Source: JAAYJT01 sp037445555 (GTDB taxonomy: Bacteria; Bacteroidota; Bacteroidia; Bacteroidales; JAAYJT01). Taken from it: a DNA stretch of 64,000 nucleotides. Location of the stretch: the NCBI GenBank assembly GCA_037445555.1, contig JBBIKG010000006.1, forward strand, positions 1 to 64,000. The letters run 5' to 3'. Positions 36,400 through 45,969 of this stretch are shown here, one piece after another (positions within the stretch are counted from its first letter, which is position 1; the number at the start of each line of letters is the position of its first letter). Both the position numbers and the translations under genes were made by a program. The notes below the pieces were generated by a model, which did not search any database, had not been told where the DNA came from, and was given only the letters and a program-made list of their open reading frames with translations.

Positions 36400-37902
36400 A
36401 TGTATCTTCTAGGTTTTGATATTGGAAGCAGCTCGGTGAAGGCTGCTATCGTCGCCGGAGACAGCGGTCGGTGTCTGGCTACATCTTTCAGCCCTGATAC
36501 GGAAATGCAAATCACAGCACCGGTCGTTGGCTGGGCTGAACAGGATCCAAACGAATGGTGGGCTAACCTTAAGCTAGCATTGGGAAAGGTCATTGCCAAG
36601 GCTGGGATCAATCCCTCGCTCATTAGTTCCATCGGTATTTCTTACCAAATGCATGGATTGGTTGCTGTTGACAAAGAGTTAAAACCGGTTAGGCCATCAA
36701 TTATCTGGTGTGACAGTCGTGCCACCCAAATTGGCGAGGAGGCATTCGAGTTGTTAGGAAAAGAGAAATGCCTTTCCCATCTGCTGAACGGACCAGGAAA
36801 TTTTACTGCCAGCAAGCTGAAATGGGTTCGGGAAAATGAGCCGGAAACTTACTCCAAGATATACAAAATCATGTTACCCGGCGATTATATTGCAATGAGA
36901 CTGACTGGTGAAGTTTCGACTACAGTAGGAGGTCTTTCAGAAGGGATAATGTGGGATTTTTCTCGCAATGAACTTGCAGGGTTTCTGCTGGATCATTACA
37001 ATATAAATCCGGAGCAGATTCCCTATATTGTACCAACCTTTTCGGCTCAGGGTGCTCTGAGCAAGACTGCTGCTGAAGAACTTGGCCTTCCCCACGGAAC
37101 TATAATTGGTTATCGGTCCGGAGACCAACCAAATAATGCTTTTTCGCTTAACGTATTAAACCCAGGCGAAGTAGCCACAACTGCAGGTACTTCCGGAGTA
37201 GTATATGGTGTTAGCGAGATTATGAAATATGACCGGCAGAATAGAGTGAACACCTTTGCACATGTCAACCATTCCTCCGCAAAGAATAGATTGGGTGTTT
37301 TGTTATGTATAAACGGCACCGGTATTTTAAATGCATGGATAAGGCGTTTAACAGGAAATATTTTGACGAGTTATGAAAAAATGAATGAAACTGCAGCAAG
37401 CGCACCCATCGGATCTGAAGGGCTTCGCGTCCTCCCTTTCGGTAACGGGGCCGAACGAATGCTGGGCAATCATAACCTGGGGGCCCATATATGCGGAGTT
37501 AATTTCAACACACACGACGTCAGGCATCTGGCACGGGCTACCCAGGAAGGAATAGCTTTCTCATTCAAATATGGCATGGACATTTTGCACGAAGTTGGTA
37601 TCAGTACACGGTTGATTCGGGCAGCCCGCGCCAACATGTTTTTAAGCCCACTATTCCGGAATACCCTAGCCGGGGTAACCGGAGCCACCATTGAGCTATA
37701 TGAAACCGACGGAGCTATCGGGGCGGCCCTTGCCGGAGGGTATGGTGCAGGTTTTTTTGCTGACCTCAGCGAAGCTTTGGCCGGGTTGAACAAAATTGAA
37801 TGCATTGAACCTGTCGCTTCAGACTGTGACCGCTATGCCACTGCGTATCAATCCTGGCTTAAAGAACTCGAAAACAAATTACAGCAATATCTTCCAAAAT
37901 AA
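36400..37902 (+). CDS. xylB: Xylulokinase
   Basis: A 500-residue FGGY-family sugar kinase that phosphorylates D-xylulose to xylulose 5-phosphate. The first phosphate motif is LGFDIGSSSVKAAIV at the N-terminus. The substrate region has SYQMHGLVAVD and IIWCDSRATQIG, and the second half has TTAGTSGVVYGVSE and the adenosine motif GAIGAALAGGYGAG near the end. Length and motifs are complete. It lies between the regulator and xylose isomerase, 34 bases before xylA. Confidence 0.95.
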   Translation: MYLLGFDIGSSSVKAAIVAGDSGRCLATSFSPDTEMQITAPVVGWAEQDPNEWWANLKLALGKVIAKAGINPSLISSIGISYQMHGLVAVDKELKPVRPSIIWCDSRATQIGEEAFELLGKEKCLSHLLNGPGNFTASKLKWVRENEPETYSKIYKIMLPGDYIAMRLTGEVSTTVGGLSEGIMWDFSRNELAGFLLDHYNINPEQIPYIVPTFSAQGALSKTAAEELGLPHGTIIGYRSGDQPNNAFSLNVLNPGEVATTAGTSGVVYGVSEIMKYDRQNRVNTFAHVNHSSAKNRLGVLLCINGTGILNAWIRRLTGNILTSYEKMNETAASAPIGSEGLRVLPFGNGAERMLGNHNLGAHICGVNFNTHDVRHLARATQEGIAFSFKYGMDILHEVGISTRLIRAARANMFLSPLFRNTLAGVTGATIELYETDGAIGAALAGGYGAGFFADLSEALAGLNKIECIEPVASDCDRYATAYQSWLKELENKLQQYLPK

Positions 37903-37936
37903 TAATCACATCATTTTCAACCAAAATGTCAGACGT

Positions 37937-39262
37937 ATGAAAATTACAACAGGAAACAAAGAGTATTTCAAAGGAATTGGCAAAATCCGCTTTGACGGGC
38001 CAAAGTCTAAAAATCCGCTAGCCTTCAAATATTACGACGAACACCAGGTTGTTGGAAACAAAACCATGGTGGAACACCTGAGGTTCGCTGTTGCTTACTG
38101 GCATACACTCTGTGGTCATGGAGGAGATCCCTTCGGCCCGGGAACAAAGAATTTTCCCTGGGACGAACCCAGGGATATCATGGAAGCTAACAAGGCTAGA
38201 ATGGATGCCGCTTTTGAATTTATCACCAAACTGGGGGTTCCTTTTTACTGCTTCCACGATACGGATGTGGCAGGCGATGGGTCAGTATTTGAAATTGAAA
38301 AACGCCTCGCTGTTATGGTTGATTATGCCAAGGCCAAACAAAAAGAATCAGGAGTGAAGCTGCTTTGGGGTACTGCCAATGTATTCAGCCATCCGAGATA
38401 CATGAACGGGGCAGCCACCAATCCTGATTTCAACGTGCTGGCAAATGCAGCTGTTCAGGTAAAGAACGCAATTGATGCTACTATTGAACTTGGTGGCACA
38501 GGATATGTTTTCTGGGGGGGGCGCGAAGGCTACGGAAGCCTCCACAATACAAATACCAAGCGTGAACTGGATCATTTGGGTGCCTTTCTGCGAATGGCAC
38601 GTGACTACGGAAGAGCCCAAGGATTTAAAGGCACCTTCTTTATCGAGCCTAAACCTATGGAGCCATCGAAACATCAGTATGACTTTGACGTTCAGACCGT
38701 ACTTGGTTTTCTACGAAACAATGACCTGATCAATGATTTCAAATTGAACGTGGAAGTTAATCATGCCACCCTCGCAGGCCATTCCTTTGCCCATGAGCTG
38801 AGAATGGCTGCCGATGCCGGAAAACTTGGGTCAATTGATGCAAATAAGGGCGATTACCAGAATGGCTGGGATACGGATGAGTTTCCCACCAATATCTATG
38901 AAATCACAGAAGCGATGCTCGAAATCATTCAGGCAGGTGGTTTTGTGGACGGAGGCATAAATTTTGATGCCAGAACCCGGAGAAATTCAACTGACCTTGA
39001 AGATATCTTCATTGCGCACATTGGCGGAATGGATGTTTTTGCCCGAGCACTTCTCATTGCCGAAAAGATCCTCAACGAGACAGATTATCTCGAACGACGC
39101 CGCCAGCGTTACGAATCCTTTGACAGCGGACCCGGTAACCTTTTTGAGCAGGGAAAGCTGACAATCAACGATCTGTATGCCCACGCAAAAGCTGCCGGCG
39201 AACCGGTTTTGATCAGTGGCAAGCAGGAATTGATTGAACAAATGATAAATCTGTATTTCTAA
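37937..39262 (+). CDS. xylA: Xylose isomerase
   Basis: XylA converts D-xylose to D-xylulose. The 441-residue protein is the long (class II) type. It has the catalytic histidine region FYCFHDTDVAGDG (H107, D110), metal ligands in GTFFIEPKPMEPSKHQYD, NVEVNHATLAGHSFAHEL and SIDANKGDYQNGWDTDEFP. The start is the ATG at 37937 (MKITTGNKEYFKGIGKI); an upstream in-frame start would overlap xylB by over 100 bases and add an unrelated N-terminus. Confidence 0.97.
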   Translation: MKITTGNKEYFKGIGKIRFDGPKSKNPLAFKYYDEHQVVGNKTMVEHLRFAVAYWHTLCGHGGDPFGPGTKNFPWDEPRDIMEANKARMDAAFEFITKLGVPFYCFHDTDVAGDGSVFEIEKRLAVMVDYAKAKQKESGVKLLWGTANVFSHPRYMNGAATNPDFNVLANAAVQVKNAIDATIELGGTGYVFWGGREGYGSLHNTNTKRELDHLGAFLRMARDYGRAQGFKGTFFIEPKPMEPSKHQYDFDVQTVLGFLRNNDLINDFKLNVEVNHATLAGHSFAHELRMAADAGKLGSIDANKGDYQNGWDTDEFPTNIYEITEAMLEIIQAGGFVDGGINFDARTRRNSTDLEDIFIAHIGGMDVFARALLIAEKILNETDYLERRRQRYESFDSGPGNLFEQGKLTINDLYAHAKAAGEPVLISGKQELIEQMINLYF

Positions 39263-39315
39263 TCATTTTCAGGACTGGTACTGAATAATCTGTTTTAAAT
39301 CCAACATTACCATAC

Positions 39316-40740
39316 ATGTCCAACAATAAAGGAAGCTTATCATATGTGATATCTTTGACTCTGGTAGCAACTCTTGGCGGTCTGCTTTTTGGATACGATA
39401 CGGCCGTCATATCGGGTACAGTTGGATCGCTCGAGAAATTTTTTATTGAGCCTTATGGATATGCCGAAATGGCTTCAAACTCGATGCTTGGAAGAGTGGT
39501 ATCCAGCGCATTGATAGGTTGCGTGATTGGTGGGCTTATTGGAGGTTGGATAAGTATTCGGCTTGGACGCAGGAACGGACTCAGGCTGGCGGCGGTGTTA
39601 TTTCTTCTTTCAGCCATCGGCTCAGCATTACCGGAAATGTTTGTTGGCCCTGTCGGAAAAGGAGATCATTCGTATGTGAACTATTTTGTTTTTTATCGTA
39701 TCCTGGGCGGGGTTGGGGTGGGGCTGGCGTCCATGCTTTCACCCATGTATATCGCTGAGATATCTCCACCAAACATACGTGGCAAGCTGGTTTCATGGAA
39801 CCAGTTTGCCATTATATTTGGTATGTTGTTGGTTTACTTCATAAACTATTATATAGCAAGACAAGGCGAAGGCACTTGGCTTAACACCACAGGCTGGCGA
39901 TGGATGTTTGCCTCTGAAATTGTCCCTGCTTTTGCCTTCCTGATCCTTCTGTTTTTTGTCCCGGAAAGCCCAAGATACCTGGTTATTAAAAACCAGCCAG
40001 AAAAAGCTTTTTCTATCCTTGCCCGCATCAATGGTTCACTAAAGGCCGGGGTTGTGCTTAAGGAAATTACGGAAACCATTAGACACAAATCGGGAAAACT
40101 ATTTTCCTTCGGCTTCATGATCATCATAATCGGGATTTTATTATCCGCTTTTCAGCAATTGGTTGGAATCAATGTAGTATTGTATTATGCCCCGGAGATA
40201 TTCAAAAATATGGGAGCAGGGACTGACACGGCCCTGCTTCAAACGATCATTGTCGGTGTAATCAATTTGTCATTCACGGTGGTGGCCATTTTCACTGTGG
40301 ATCGTATCGGCAGAAAACCTCTGCAAATAATCGGAGCAGCTGGTATGGCATTGTTTATGTTTGCACTGGGGTTTTCGTTCTATTTCAACCGGCTCGGGCT
40401 GGCAGCCCTTGTTTTTATGCTTGGATATGTTGCGTGTTTTGCAGTCAGCTGGGGTCCGGTGGTGTGGGTTTTACTTTCCGAGATTTTTCCCAACCGAATC
40501 CGGGGTAAGGCAATGGCGGTAGCAGTGGCTGCGCAATGGATCAGTAATTACCTGATTTCATTTACATTTCCGATCATGGATAAAAGCACCTTCCTGACTC
40601 ACCATTTCAATCACGGGTTTTCATACTGGATATACGGCGTCATGGGAATCCTTGCCGCATTATTTATGTGGAAGTTTGTTCCTGAAACCAAAAATAAGAC
40701 TCTGGAGGAAATGGAGAAACTTTTCCCGCCGAAAGATTAA
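39316..40740 (+). CDS. xylE: D-xylose:proton symporter (MFS sugar porter)
   Basis: A 474-residue sugar porter with 12 membrane segments. Family signatures are LFGYDTAVISGTVGSL in the first segment, GGWISIRLGRRNG, PESPRYLVIKNQPEKA after segment 6, QQLVGINVVLYYAPEI in segment 7 and PETKNKTLEEME at the end. Placed directly after xylA, it most likely imports D-xylose; arabinose or glucose is possible, as related porters overlap. A hairpin with its left arm just inside the gene end probably terminates the operon. Confidence 0.92.
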   Translation: MSNNKGSLSYVISLTLVATLGGLLFGYDTAVISGTVGSLEKFFIEPYGYAEMASNSMLGRVVSSALIGCVIGGLIGGWISIRLGRRNGLRLAAVLFLLSAIGSALPEMFVGPVGKGDHSYVNYFVFYRILGGVGVGLASMLSPMYIAEISPPNIRGKLVSWNQFAIIFGMLLVYFINYYIARQGEGTWLNTTGWRWMFASEIVPAFAFLILLFFVPESPRYLVIKNQPEKAFSILARINGSLKAGVVLKEITETIRHKSGKLFSFGFMIIIIGILLSAFQQLVGINVVLYYAPEIFKNMGAGTDTALLQTIIVGVINLSFTVVAIFTVDRIGRKPLQIIGAAGMALFMFALGFSFYFNRLGLAALVFMLGYVACFAVSWGPVVWVLLSEIFPNRIRGKAMAVAVAAQWISNYLISFTFPIMDKSTFLTHHFNHGFSYWIYGVMGILAALFMWKFVPETKNKTLEEMEKLFPPKD

Positions 40741-40753
40741 GGCGGAGTTTTCT
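40726..40753 (+). terminator. Likely terminator of the xylose operon
   Basis: CCGCC (40726-40730) and GGCGG (40741-40745) pair around a 10-base loop that includes the xylE stop codon, followed by AGTTTTCT. The stem is short, so termination may be partial. Confidence 0.45.
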
Positions 40754-40923
40754 AAAAAGTTTCACGGTCCATTCATAGCCAGCGAAAAGCGAAAGATCCG
40801 GATGACAAGCGCAAGGTGAACTGGAAGATAGGAATATTTATCCCCAAAAAACTGGGTGAATAAGGTGTGATCAGAAACGATGATGAGTTGTTCAAATCCG
40901 GTCCGAATGCTTATTCCTGCATC
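40754..40923. other. Convergent intergenic region with short open remnant
   Basis: Between the xylE terminator and the end of the facing GH43 gene, one plus-strand frame stays open from about 40757 to a TAA at 40863 and reads like protein (SQRKAKDPDDKRKVNWKIG). It has no start codon and I do not recognise it. It may be the tail of a lost gene or chance. Confidence 0.25.
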
Positions 40924-42582
40924 TTACAACTCTGAATCCAAAGCTATTGGCAATATTTTAAACCAGTCAATATCAGCGTAGCCACGCTTTTTTGATTCAC
41001 GATGTTTGGTTGAGAATAATCCGGCTTTGGCACCCACCCAAAGTCCTTCTCGGGCGACAAAAACCTCTCCCAGATCATGATAGAGGATGGCATCTGTGCT
41101 GAAACTGAAGGTGCAGAGAACTTTTGGTATTATATCCTTCGAGTTTTCAGGTGTAACCACAATTTTCAGATAAAGATGCCCGCCATTGGCCGGGGCACTT
41201 GCGTCAACTACCTCTGGGGTTCCTTTGCGAGCATCCTTACAGGTGACCCGGATTATCCTGTAACCTTTGCTTTGTTTTTCCAGGGCGATGTAGGAATAGT
41301 CAAGCCCAAAAATTATCAGTCCGGATTTTTCACCGTTTGCAAGGCCTTTACCCTCCAACTTAGTAATTGCCGCAAATGATTCGGCCGGGAATTTTTGAAG
41401 TAACAGTGAACCAGTATTCCAGAGATTTTGCTCTCCCATAAATGTAGGCTGTGAAAAAAGCCTCAGAAACCCAGGCCTCACTGACAGGGAATACCAGTAG
41501 CTTCTATAATTTGCCTGCCACTGCCATTGCAATCCGAGCTGAGAAGACATAAATTCATCATTGGTCTGAGGAACCATTATTTCCACATCTCCCCCAACAT
41601 TAGGTTTTCGATGTTCTGATACAGGCTGGCCTATCCCATTGCCATCATAATCGATACCCATAATCGGCCAGTCATTATCCCAGCGCATGGGCTGCAGGTG
41701 AACAATTCGACCATAGGCATACCTATCCTGGAAGTGAATAAACCAATCCTCTCCCGATTGTGTGGTAACCCACGCTCCCTGATGTGGACCATTTATATTA
41801 GAAGATCCTTGCTCAAGGGTCACTTTCTCTTCGTATGGGCCAAAAATATTTTTTGACCGTAGTACTGTTTGCCAACCATATTTTACCCCACCAGCCGGAG
41901 CAAAAATGTAATAGTAGCCATTACGCTTATAAAGCTTAGGCCCTTCAATGGTAGGGTGATTCATCTGGCCATTGAAAACCAAAACCCCGTCGTCATAAAT
42001 CTCAGTGCCATCGGCACTCATCTTGTTAATTGCCAGAATACTCTTTATACCCACCCGGCTGTTGGCATAGGCACGGATAATATAAGCCGACCCATCTTCA
42101 TCCCAAAACGGGCAGCAGTCAATCCAGCCTGTCACTTTACGTACCAGCCTGAGTGGTTGCCATGGGCCGCGAGGATCCTTAGTTTTGGTCATGAACACTC
42201 CTCGGTCCGGGTCACCAAAATAAATGTAATACTCACCATTATGGTAACGTATGCTCGGCGCCCAGATGGCGTTTCCGTGTTGAGGCCTTTCAAATTCGGG
42301 AAAAGGATAAGATATGGCTGCATGACCAATAATGGTCCAGTTAACCAGATCCTTTGATTGCAGCACCGGCAATCCCGGAAAATGGCTGAGACTGGAAGAG
42401 ACCATATAGAAGTCGTCACCTACCCGAATAACGTCCGGGTCAGAATAATCGGCATAAATAACAGGGTTTTTATAGAAGCCATTTCCCAGATCGGGGCACC
42501 ACAGTTTTTCATCCTTAATGAATTCCGGTGAACTTGATGCACTAATAAACGTAAGTGCTAGTATTACAGATATCCTGCGCAT
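40924..42582 (-). CDS. GH43 glycosidase, exported (subfamily 12-like)
   Basis: A 552-residue GH43 enzyme with a signal peptide (about 1-18) and two domains. The catalytic acids lie in YADYSDPDVIRVGDDFYMV, WIDCCPFWDEDGSAYII and IEGPKLYKRNGYYYIF. The C-terminal half is a beta-sandwich (SGLIIFGLDYSYIALEK). Such enzymes act as arabinofuranosidases or exo-xylosidases on decorated xylan. It faces the xylose operon and is separated by only 17 bases from the stop of the upstream dockerin-bearing protein, so those two may be co-transcribed. Confidence 0.9.
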   Translation of the reverse strand: MRRISVILALTFISASSSPEFIKDEKLWCPDLGNGFYKNPVIYADYSDPDVIRVGDDFYMVSSSLSHFPGLPVLQSKDLVNWTIIGHAAISYPFPEFERPQHGNAIWAPSIRYHNGEYYIYFGDPDRGVFMTKTKDPRGPWQPLRLVRKVTGWIDCCPFWDEDGSAYIIRAYANSRVGIKSILAINKMSADGTEIYDDGVLVFNGQMNHPTIEGPKLYKRNGYYYIFAPAGGVKYGWQTVLRSKNIFGPYEEKVTLEQGSSNINGPHQGAWVTTQSGEDWFIHFQDRYAYGRIVHLQPMRWDNDWPIMGIDYDGNGIGQPVSEHRKPNVGGDVEIMVPQTNDEFMSSQLGLQWQWQANYRSYWYSLSVRPGFLRLFSQPTFMGEQNLWNTGSLLLQKFPAESFAAITKLEGKGLANGEKSGLIIFGLDYSYIALEKQSKGYRIIRVTCKDARKGTPEVVDASAPANGGHLYLKIVVTPENSKDIIPKVLCTFSFSTDAILYHDLGEVFVAREGLWVGAKAGLFSTKHRESKKRGYADIDWFKILPIALDSEL

Positions 42583-42599
42583 TTGCGTGTATGATTGAA

Positions 42600-45500
42600 T
42601 TAGTTCGACATGATGATATTAACTGCAGAAACGATATCGAGAACACTAATTATACCATCTCCATTGATGTCAGCATTCGGGAAACAAAACTGCTGGGGCG
42701 GATTACCCATAATGAAGTTTACCATGTTTATCAAATCGCTCACATTCACAATCGCGTCGCAGTTGGCATCCCCAAATATCGGATTTGATCTGTATGCAAG
42801 GGTATAATCTCCTGATGAATTGCTGCTTCCGCTTACTTTCAGGTAGGCATACCCCGCATAACTCGATTTCCAGTCAATGGATGACCGATTGTTTTCGCAA
42901 GCATTATCGTTGGACACAAGCAGCTCACAATCGGCATTGTAAAGGTCGAACTTGGTGTCAAAGGTGGCCATAGCTCCGTTTCCGCAGCCTGTTTTAAAGC
43001 TATATTGCTGAGCAGCAACCACATTGACTCTATAAATACGGCAACCTGATGCAGCCACAGAAGAAGTATGCCCTTGCCAGGTTACTACGGGTGTAATTGT
43101 GAAGTCGAAACCCGGGCAGTTATTACAATGTGCTGTAACAGTCACACTTTTTTCAAGTTTGCCTGATTCTCCCTTAAATGGTTTTTCGTAGAGAGCGCTG
43201 ATACTGTACTTGTAGTTTCCGGGGCTTAATGGATTATCGGCAAAGGAAGTGCCATTAGCAGGCACGTTTTTGTACAAAACATCATTCCTATAAAGTGCGT
43301 AGCCACTCAAAAGAATGTTGGCAGGCAGGCTGGTGCTTGTGCCGTAGATGTTGAAAGGTATGCCTTGTTGTGTGTTGGTTCCAGCATCTTGGAGCGTATT
43401 CCAGGTTGTTCGATATTGTAGGGCATTGCCAGTCACGGTGAGCCCGTTAATGGTTATCGGCGGAACCCAGGGCCCTGAAGCTAGCGATCCCGTGAAAGTG
43501 ACATGCACCCAATAGGTTCCGGGGGTGAGCAGCAAACCTGAGGTTTCTGCTACCACTCGCATTACAGGCCGGTTTTTTGAACCATTGGGACCGTCAGTAT
43601 TCCTGTAGATATATGCCCAGGAAGTGGCCAGCAGCCGGTTGGTAGTATGATTTCCCCATACAATAGTGCCGCCGCTATTGGGGGCACCCCTCCATATTTG
43701 CACATAAACGGCAGTGATGGTGGATGAAAGAGAGGAACCGGTTTGGTATGCAAAAAACTCTATATTATTAATATCCCAGGTTGCATTCACTACAAAGTCA
43801 TCAGCCAGACTGAAATTATCGGCTTTATTGGCGCTGAAGCCCGTATTTGCCATCAGAAAGTATTGACTCTGTACGATGCTTTCATCTGCTTTTCCGGCAT
43901 CACCCGTGCCCTGGCTGTTTACGATACTCCCATTGGTATGCAAGGTATTACCTGGCAAGAATAAAGATTTTATTTGCGTTGTTGAAGAAAAGGTGCCCTC
44001 TGTTGACGGAGAAAAAGGACCCTCCCCGACATCTTCGGCAGAATATGGAGGCAATTCCGGTACGACAATCCTTTCAAATGATGCTGACCTTGTACCGGAG
44101 CTTGAACGAACCTGCTCTTCCTCGGCCTTAAATAAGCTTGTTGATTTCGGAGGCCCAACATATATATTATCCATATATATAATGCATCCTTCATCGAAAT
44201 TGTTTGCCGCAACCTCCCTGAACGCTATATAAATTTTTGATCCGGCAGGAGCATAGTCTGTTAATGTGTAACTGAAACTTCTCCAGGTTTCGCTGCTTCC
44301 TTTATTGATTTGTATGACACCGATCGTAGTTGAAAAGGCCGAGGTGGAAAAAGGATGGGAAGTGGAGAGCAGAACTTCAACCTTATCGGCAAATATGGAG
44401 GCGGCATCAGCTCTGAGATGAAACATCAGTCTTAACTCAGGCCTGACGATTATTTGAGGAGATATCAACCATTGGTCGTTTTTATAAGTGCCTCCGGTAG
44501 TATAAGTGCAATAAACCATCCGGGATCCTCCATCCGGAGCCGCTGTGGAAACCCTATCTAGCCAACCATTTATGGCTGAACCCTTTGCAATGGATTGCCA
44601 GCCAGGGCCTCCGTCCGGATTAAGTTTGATCCAGCCGGCAGGAGGGAAGAGGTCGTCTTCAAATCCTTGATTAATTTGTACTGAACTGAATTGGGTGAGG
44701 TCGGGAGCTTCCCACGATAGTGAAGCTCCATCACCAACATTCGAAACCGTAAATGAAGACGGTGCAGGAAGGTTGGCCGATTCGAGCTCAATTACTCCAA
44801 CAGCCTCAAGTTGCCTGTTATCATATTTTCCCGCCCAGGGCATCTCGTGAAGTTTGTAGTCCCATGTGTCATAAAGATAAATTAACCTGGAGCTGTCATT
44901 GTAGCCAATTCCTAGCATTATGTGGCCGGTAATGAAAAGCAGAACGGGCCTGCCTGCATCAATCTGCTCCTTCAGATTATTAAAAGTGAAACCTAGCGTA
45001 TTACCTGATAAACCCGAAATGTGCTGTGTAAAAGAAGTAACCACTTTATATCCTCTGGCTTCGAAAAAGTTGCGCAACCCTAGCACACAATCATTCGTAT
45101 TGATTGTTCCAAAGTTTCTCTCCCCACTTAAATAGTACCAAAAGCTGCTTGAACCGTCCTCGTTGTTGTAGGCAGATTGACTGGTTTTCATGTAATCGCC
45201 CACACAGTCGCCCCAGGCATGTTGAGGCCATCCGTTGGTAATATACGGATCAGGTGCCGTACTGTTGGATTTAACCCAATAATTATCCACATGTCCACGT
45301 TCAGTCCTGCCATCAAGGCCAAGCCTCGTTGCACTCAGGGGGCATTGTTTTCTGGTTTCTCCGTTGATAACTACTGAGCCCCAAACACTATTATCAAGGG
45401 GAGCTATACCAGAATTTGTCGGACCGATATAAACATTCGGGTAACCGTTCCGGTCATAATAGCCGGCCAGCATGGCGCCAGAGGTGGCTCCACAGCCAAA

Positions 45501-45770
45501 ACTCCAGTCATAGGCAGGTACATTTTGAATGATTATCGATCCAGCTTTAACTGTAGCGGCAGGCAAACGATAAGAGGGTGGGGGATTTCCGGGAATCCTT
45601 ATCCCTACCAGGATATCACCCGAGGGCTCAGTTATTTCTTCAATGACGTAGTCCCTCCGGTCTGTTATTTGTTGTGCTAACACCGTTGAACTAGAAATCA
45701 AAAAGAACATGATAGGTGCAAACAATCTTGCAGCAGCAGAATTGCTGACCGTTCTTGAATTCTTTACCAT
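42600..45770 (-). CDS. Secreted C39-like peptidase with adhesin-type domains and C-terminal dockerin
   Basis: A 1056-residue exported protein. After a signal peptide (to about LAQQ, residue 34) comes a C39-like papain-fold domain: catalytic Cys93 in DWSFGCGATSGAM, then ITGHIMLGIGYND with the histidine and LYDTWD with the aspartate. Next are a fibronectin-type linker, a cleaved-adhesin/MAM-like jelly roll (DDLFPPAGWIKLNPDG, YMDNIYVG), further beta domains, and a type I dockerin at the end. The dockerin has two calcium loops: DANCDAIVNVSD and DINGDGIISVLD. The ATG at 45770 is chosen over a TTG at 45797. No cohesin gene was seen. Its substrate is unknown. Confidence 0.85.
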   Translation of the reverse strand: MVKNSRTVSNSAAARLFAPIMFFLISSSTVLAQQITDRRDYVIEEITEPSGDILVGIRIPGNPPPSYRLPAATVKAGSIIIQNVPAYDWSFGCGATSGAMLAGYYDRNGYPNVYIGPTNSGIAPLDNSVWGSVVINGETRKQCPLSATRLGLDGRTERGHVDNYWVKSNSTAPDPYITNGWPQHAWGDCVGDYMKTSQSAYNNEDGSSSFWYYLSGERNFGTINTNDCVLGLRNFFEARGYKVVTSFTQHISGLSGNTLGFTFNNLKEQIDAGRPVLLFITGHIMLGIGYNDSSRLIYLYDTWDYKLHEMPWAGKYDNRQLEAVGVIELESANLPAPSSFTVSNVGDGASLSWEAPDLTQFSSVQINQGFEDDLFPPAGWIKLNPDGGPGWQSIAKGSAINGWLDRVSTAAPDGGSRMVYCTYTTGGTYKNDQWLISPQIIVRPELRLMFHLRADAASIFADKVEVLLSTSHPFSTSAFSTTIGVIQINKGSSETWRSFSYTLTDYAPAGSKIYIAFREVAANNFDEGCIIYMDNIYVGPPKSTSLFKAEEEQVRSSSGTRSASFERIVVPELPPYSAEDVGEGPFSPSTEGTFSSTTQIKSLFLPGNTLHTNGSIVNSQGTGDAGKADESIVQSQYFLMANTGFSANKADNFSLADDFVVNATWDINNIEFFAYQTGSSLSSTITAVYVQIWRGAPNSGGTIVWGNHTTNRLLATSWAYIYRNTDGPNGSKNRPVMRVVAETSGLLLTPGTYWVHVTFTGSLASGPWVPPITINGLTVTGNALQYRTTWNTLQDAGTNTQQGIPFNIYGTSTSLPANILLSGYALYRNDVLYKNVPANGTSFADNPLSPGNYKYSISALYEKPFKGESGKLEKSVTVTAHCNNCPGFDFTITPVVTWQGHTSSVAASGCRIYRVNVVAAQQYSFKTGCGNGAMATFDTKFDLYNADCELLVSNDNACENNRSSIDWKSSYAGYAYLKVSGSSNSSGDYTLAYRSNPIFGDANCDAIVNVSDLINMVNFIMGNPPQQFCFPNADINGDGIISVLDIVSAVNIIMSN

Positions 45771-45969
45771 TTTATTAATTAAATGTTCGGAACACAAATT
45801 CGATAATTGAAAGCTACGAGAACCTTTGATCGTTCAGTAAGTTCTTGAATGAATACGCTGTAATCAGAAATCAGGGGTCTATGAATTTATCTTTCGTATC
45901 ATTACAGATCCATACTCTGGCTGTGGAGTTTAAGGCTCTGATGTATCATGAAAAATACTTTGTAAGTCC

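Noticed and set aside
37796..37936. In-frame N-terminal extension of xylose isomerase overlapping xylB
   Set aside because: The extension overlaps xylB, does not resemble XylA N-termini, and a good ATG with the conserved start MKITTGNKEYF lies at 37937.
40754..40863. Possible gene remnant with protein-like translation ending in a TAA
   Set aside because: There is no start codon, it is about 35 codons long, and I could not match it to any family. Listed only as an intergenic note.
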